From the NCBI GenBank assembly GCA_030627585.1, contig DAOURU010000057.1:1-6904 (forward strand): a DNA stretch of 6,904 nucleotides, given 5' to 3'. This DNA is from Bacillota bacterium. GTDB taxonomy: Bacteria; Bacillota; DSM-12270; Thermacetogeniales; Thermacetogeniaceae. Under the pieces are notes generated by a model. That model was not told the DNA's origin. It saw nothing but the letters and a program-made list of their open reading frames with translations, and ran no database searches. The position numbers and the translations under genes are program-made. This document shows, one piece after another, positions 5,056-6,904 of this stretch (positions are counted from its first letter, which is position 1; the number at the start of each line of letters is the position of its first letter).

Positions 5056-6513
5056 GAAGTGGAAGCCGTAAACTGCAAAAGTAATTGCTTCTGGAAGGAG
5101 GTGCGGGTATTTCACGAGGGTCTTGAGCAGGAGCTTCCAGTAGTGCCTTCTTCCTTTTTCAAGGACCCCCAGGTAAAACATTGCTTTAAAAAGGGCTGTC
5201 AGGTAGCATAAACGAAGCTGGGAGATCCTGTTTCTTTTCACAGGCTTAAATTCTTTGAAGAACTCCCAGATCCGGTCGTAATAAGGCCCCGGTGCGTAAA
5301 TAGTCGTGACGATTTTCCTGTAGCCCTCGAGCAGTTTTTGGGGGTTCATTTTGGGAATAAAGTTAATAGAAAAATCCGTGTTGTTTCCGGAGAAATTGAG
5401 CAATAAGCGCTTTTCTTTTTTCAGGCGCTCAAATAATCTGGTTCCTTTAGGGGCATTGAGCAGACCAACCATTGCCGTGACAATGCCGCTTTGCTGGATG
5501 AAGTTGATTTGTCTGTCGAAAATTGAAGGGGTGTCGCTGTCAAAACCGACGATGAACCCGGCGCTCACCTGAAGGCCGTAGTTCTGGATCTTTTTTACCG
5601 AATCGATCAAATTCCGGTTTACGTTTTGGAACTTGTTGCATTCTTTCAGGCTTTCTTCATTCGGGGTTTCGATCCCGATAAAGACGTGGACAAATCCTGC
5701 CTTGCGCATCAAATCCAGCAGTTCATCATCGTCCGCCAGATTGATTGAGGTTTCCGTAATAAACCAGAAAGGATGCTTGTGCTTTTCCATCCATTCGATC
5801 ATCGCAGGCAAAACTTCTCTCTTTAACCTTGCCTTGTTCCCAATGAAGTTGTCGTCAACAATGAATACGCCCCCTTTCCAGCCGTGTTCATAGAGGGAGT
5901 CGAGTTCTTGCAGCATCTGATCCTTGCTTTTTAAACGTGGTTTGCGCCCGTATAACGAGGTGATATCACAAAATTCACAGTCATAGGGGCACCCCCGCGA
6001 ATATTGAATGCTCATGGTGGCATAATCATTCAGGTTGATGAGTTCCCACATAGGCACCGGTGTTCTGCCGAGGTCGGGCCGCTGTTTGCTGGTGTAAATG
6101 TGTTTTGCAACCCCTTTTTCCAGATCGTCCAGGAATGCAGGGAGTATGCTTTCCGCTTCATTGAGGACGAGGTGATCCACTTCTTCAAACGCTTCCGGTT
6201 CCATCGTGAAAAGGGGGCCTCCTGCGACAGTTTTTACCCCCAGCGCTTTGCAGCGCGCGATGATCTCCTTTGCCGAGTTTCTCTGGATTGCCATCGCGCT
6301 GATGAAGACATAATCCGCCCATTTGAGGTCTTCGTCTTTGATTTTTTTCACATTCATATCGAGCAGTCTTTTTTCCCATGCCTGGGGAAGCATCGCCGCA
6401 ACGGTTAAAAGCCCCAGGGGGGGATGGGCTGCCTTTTTGCTGATAAACCTCAGGGCGTGCTTGAAACTCCAGAAGCTCTCCGGGTACTTGGGATAAACAA
6501 GCAGGACTTTCAT
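5011..6513 (-). CDS. B12-binding domain radical SAM protein with C-terminal DUF4070 (HpnP-like)
   Basis: A 500-aa cytosolic enzyme. The N-terminal cobalamin-binding-type Rossmann domain (about 1-140) starts MKVLLVYPKYPESFW and includes HPPLGLLTVAAMLP and GVKTVAGGPLFT. The radical SAM barrel (about 165-385) has RGCPYDCEFC, giving the Cx3Cx2C cluster ligands Cys175, Cys179 and Cys182, followed by FIVDDNFIGN and FIGIETP. The C-terminal part (about 388-490), with GPYYDRIWEFFKEFKP, fits DUF4070. The architecture matches the hopanoid C-2 methylase HpnP and many uncharacterised relatives; methyl transfer to an unactivated carbon is plausible, but the substrate cannot be read here. A GTG at 6519 directly abuts the Shine-Dalgarno AAAGGAGG, so the ATG at 6513, 6 nt away, is the start. 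The last codons overlap the end of the MATE remnant on the other strand. Confidence 0.88.
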   Translation of the reverse strand: MKVLLVYPKYPESFWSFKHALRFISKKAAHPPLGLLTVAAMLPQAWEKRLLDMNVKKIKDEDLKWADYVFISAMAIQRNSAKEIIARCKALGVKTVAGGPLFTMEPEAFEEVDHLVLNEAESILPAFLDDLEKGVAKHIYTSKQRPDLGRTPVPMWELINLNDYATMSIQYSRGCPYDCEFCDITSLYGRKPRLKSKDQMLQELDSLYEHGWKGGVFIVDDNFIGNKARLKREVLPAMIEWMEKHKHPFWFITETSINLADDDELLDLMRKAGFVHVFIGIETPNEESLKECNKFQNVNRNLIDSVKKIQNYGLQVSAGFIVGFDSDTPSIFDRQINFIQQSGIVTAMVGLLNAPKGTRLFERLKKEKRLLLNFSGNNTDFSINFIPKMNPQKLLEGYRKIVTTIYAPGPYYDRIWEFFKEFKPVKRNRISQLRLCYLTALFKAMFYLGVLEKGRRHYWKLLLKTLVKYPHLLPEAITFAVYGFHFRKIFNKAPTMQPSK

Positions 6514-6545
6514 GATCACCCTCCTTTATAATGTGGTTATATATA

Positions 6546-6575
6546 ATTTTACCATTAGTTACCGGCTGGTGTCCA
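6546..6575 (-). promoter_or_regulatory. Sigma-A-like promoter of the radical SAM gene
   Basis: On the minus strand, TGGACA (6570-6575, five of six) is followed after 18 nt by TAAAAT (6546-6551, five of six). The -10 is preceded by TGG, giving an extended -10. The start would lie near 6539, about 25 nt upstream of the ATG, with the Shine-Dalgarno AAAGGAGG in between. Confidence 0.55.
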
Positions 6576-6580
6576 AGCTT

Positions 6581-6599
6581 TCTTGAATTTTTTTCAAGA
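6581..6599. promoter_or_regulatory. 19-bp inverted repeat between divergent promoters, possible operator
   Basis: TCTTGAATTTTTTTCAAGA has perfect 7-bp arms around five Ts. It lies 5 bp upstream of the -35 of the radical SAM promoter and 21 bp upstream of the -35 of the opposing promoter. That position suits a regulator acting on both genes. The weak AT-rich stem and missing distal T-run argue against a terminator. I cannot name the regulator. Confidence 0.45.
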
Positions 6600-6620
6600 G
6601 AATTTAAAATTTCTTGTTTA

Positions 6621-6649
6621 TTGAAGTTCTGATAATTTATTCATATCAT
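6621..6649 (+). promoter_or_regulatory. Sigma-A-like promoter for the rightward leader and exported-protein gene
   Basis: TTGAAG (6621-6626, four of six) is followed after exactly 17 nt by TATCAT (6644-6649, five of six). Transcription would start near 6656, about 15 nt before the structured leader at 6671 and about 135 nt before the start codon. Confidence 0.5.
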
Positions 6650-6670
6650 TTCCCCTGGCATCTTTCTTAA

Positions 6671-6770
6671 TTCCAAATTTATTAATGTGAGTTGGGCTCA
6701 AGTCCTGGAAACCAGGGAGCGAGGTGGCTGAAGCAGGATTTTGCCCCGGTCCGGCGAATAAATTTAGGAA
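6671..6770 (+). ncRNA. Predicted structured 5' leader RNA, possible riboswitch of unknown class
   Basis: The ends of this 100-nt segment pair over 13 bp: TTCCAAATTTATT (6671-6683) with AATAAATTT-A-GGAA (6757-6770), a single bulged A at 6766. Inside is a hairpin of CCTGG (6704-6708) with CCAGG (6712-6716) around AAA. It is extended by GCTC (6696-6699) pairing with GAGC (6717-6720) across a 4-nt bulge. A weaker second hairpin pairs GG-GGC (6723-6728) with GCC-CC (6743-6747). The result is a three-way-junction layout. It begins about 15 nt after a predicted promoter start and ends 7 nt before the Shine-Dalgarno AAGGAG (6778-6783). I do not recognise c-di-GMP, TPP, SAM, cobalamin, purine, T-box or SRP consensus motifs in it. 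A small inverted-repeat element is the alternative. Confidence 0.4.
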
Positions 6771-6792
6771 AATCTGTAAGGAGATGGTGAAG

Positions 6793-6904
6793 GTGGGGGA
6801 AAACAAGCGGTACCGGGGGACGGTTTGGGTTTTATTTTTCTGCTTCGTGATCGGTGTGGTGCTCTCAGGTGCGGCGGGGGGGTGCAGGCGCGCCGCCCGG
6901 GATG
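6793..6904 (+). CDS. Partial exported or lipoprotein-like protein, 5' end only
   Basis: 37 codons are present before the window ends. The reading MGENKRYRGTVWVLFFCFVIGVVLSGAAGGCRRAARD has a basic N-terminus (KRYR) and a hydrophobic core (about 10-26). It then reads SGAAGGC, which could be a lipobox-like cleavage site with a non-standard Ala at -3. It is therefore probably secreted, lipid-anchored or held by a signal anchor; the function cannot be told. The frame also offers ATG 6784 and GTG 6787. The Shine-Dalgarno AAGGAG (6778-6783) touches the ATG and is 3 nt from the first GTG, whereas the GTG at 6793 has 9-nt spacing and is preferred. The predicted structured leader lies directly upstream. 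Confidence 0.6.
   Translation, partial: MGENKRYRGTVWVLFFCFVIGVVLSGAAGGCRRAARD

Noticed and set aside
4640..5071. 143-aa plus-strand open frame as an intact membrane protein
   Set aside because: Homology to MATE starts upstream without a start codon and continues in other frames downstream, so this is a pseudogene fragment; its C-terminal third is out-of-frame sequence.
6514..6519. GTG at 6519 as the start of the radical SAM protein
   Set aside because: It touches the Shine-Dalgarno AAAGGAGG. The ATG at 6513 has normal spacing and begins with the usual MKVLLVYP-type sequence.
6581..6599. Inverted repeat as an intrinsic terminator
   Set aside because: The Ts are in the loop, not after the stem. 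The stem is AT-rich, and the site lies between two divergent promoters rather than at a gene end.
6700..6735. Resemblance of the leader hairpin region to small SRP RNA
   Set aside because: The conserved SRP core GGUCCGGAAGGAAGCAGC is absent; only short words such as GTCC and GGAA match.
6618..6806. 62-codon minus-strand open frame across the leader region
   Set aside because: No ribosome binding site and no recognisable sequence. It runs antisense to the promoter, the structured leader and the start of the exported protein.

Overview
The window looks like chromosomal DNA of a spore-forming Firmicute, most likely a Clostridia/Peptococcaceae-type anaerobe (inference). The support is strong AGGAGG-type ribosome binding sites, frequent GTG and TTG starts, a PdaB/YlxY-type sporulation polysaccharide deacetylase, a stand-alone pyruvate-kinase-C-terminal-like protein and a B12-binding radical SAM enzyme of the DUF4070 (HpnP-like) group. 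Nothing resembles a phage, a CRISPR array, a transposase, a tRNA or an rRNA.

Layout. (1) 28-1653, minus: a protein related to the Firmicutes version of coenzyme F420-0:L-glutamate ligase (CofE). It carries an extra block of about 140 residues in the middle and an extra C-terminal tail. (2) About 1654-2094: a 440-bp divergent control region with candidate extended -10 promoters in both directions. (3) 2095-2799, plus: a solitary, divergent TrpF (phosphoribosylanthranilate isomerase)-like protein. (4) 2800-3003: a tandem 15-bp repeat and a candidate forespore-sigma-type promoter. (5) 3004-3783, plus: the membrane-anchored sporulation deacetylase. (6) 3780-4325, minus: the stand-alone PK_C-like protein, whose stop codon overlaps the deacetylase stop. 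(7) 4376-4400: a good intrinsic terminator on the plus strand, placed beyond the 5' end of the minus-strand PK_C-like gene. (8) 4508 to about 5055, plus: a decayed MATE-family transporter remnant, N-terminally truncated and frameshifted. (9) 5011-6513, minus: the B12/radical SAM enzyme, whose 3' end runs into the MATE remnant. (10) 6514-6792: a divergent regulatory region with two opposed sigma-A-like promoters, a 19-bp inverted repeat and a predicted structured leader RNA of about 100 nt. (11) 6793 to the end, plus: the start of an exported or lipoprotein gene cut by the window edge.

The genes do not form one obvious pathway; most are single-gene units. The most interesting signals are regulatory or architectural. 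They are the structured leader upstream of the partial exported protein, the nuclease-fold-like insertion in the CofE-like protein, and the convergent deacetylase/PK_C pair, where transcription of one gene appears to be terminated only after crossing the other in antisense. Three starts (PK_C-like protein, radical SAM enzyme, CofE-like protein) were moved downstream of the longest ORF because the longest-ORF start codon overlaps or abuts the Shine-Dalgarno sequence.
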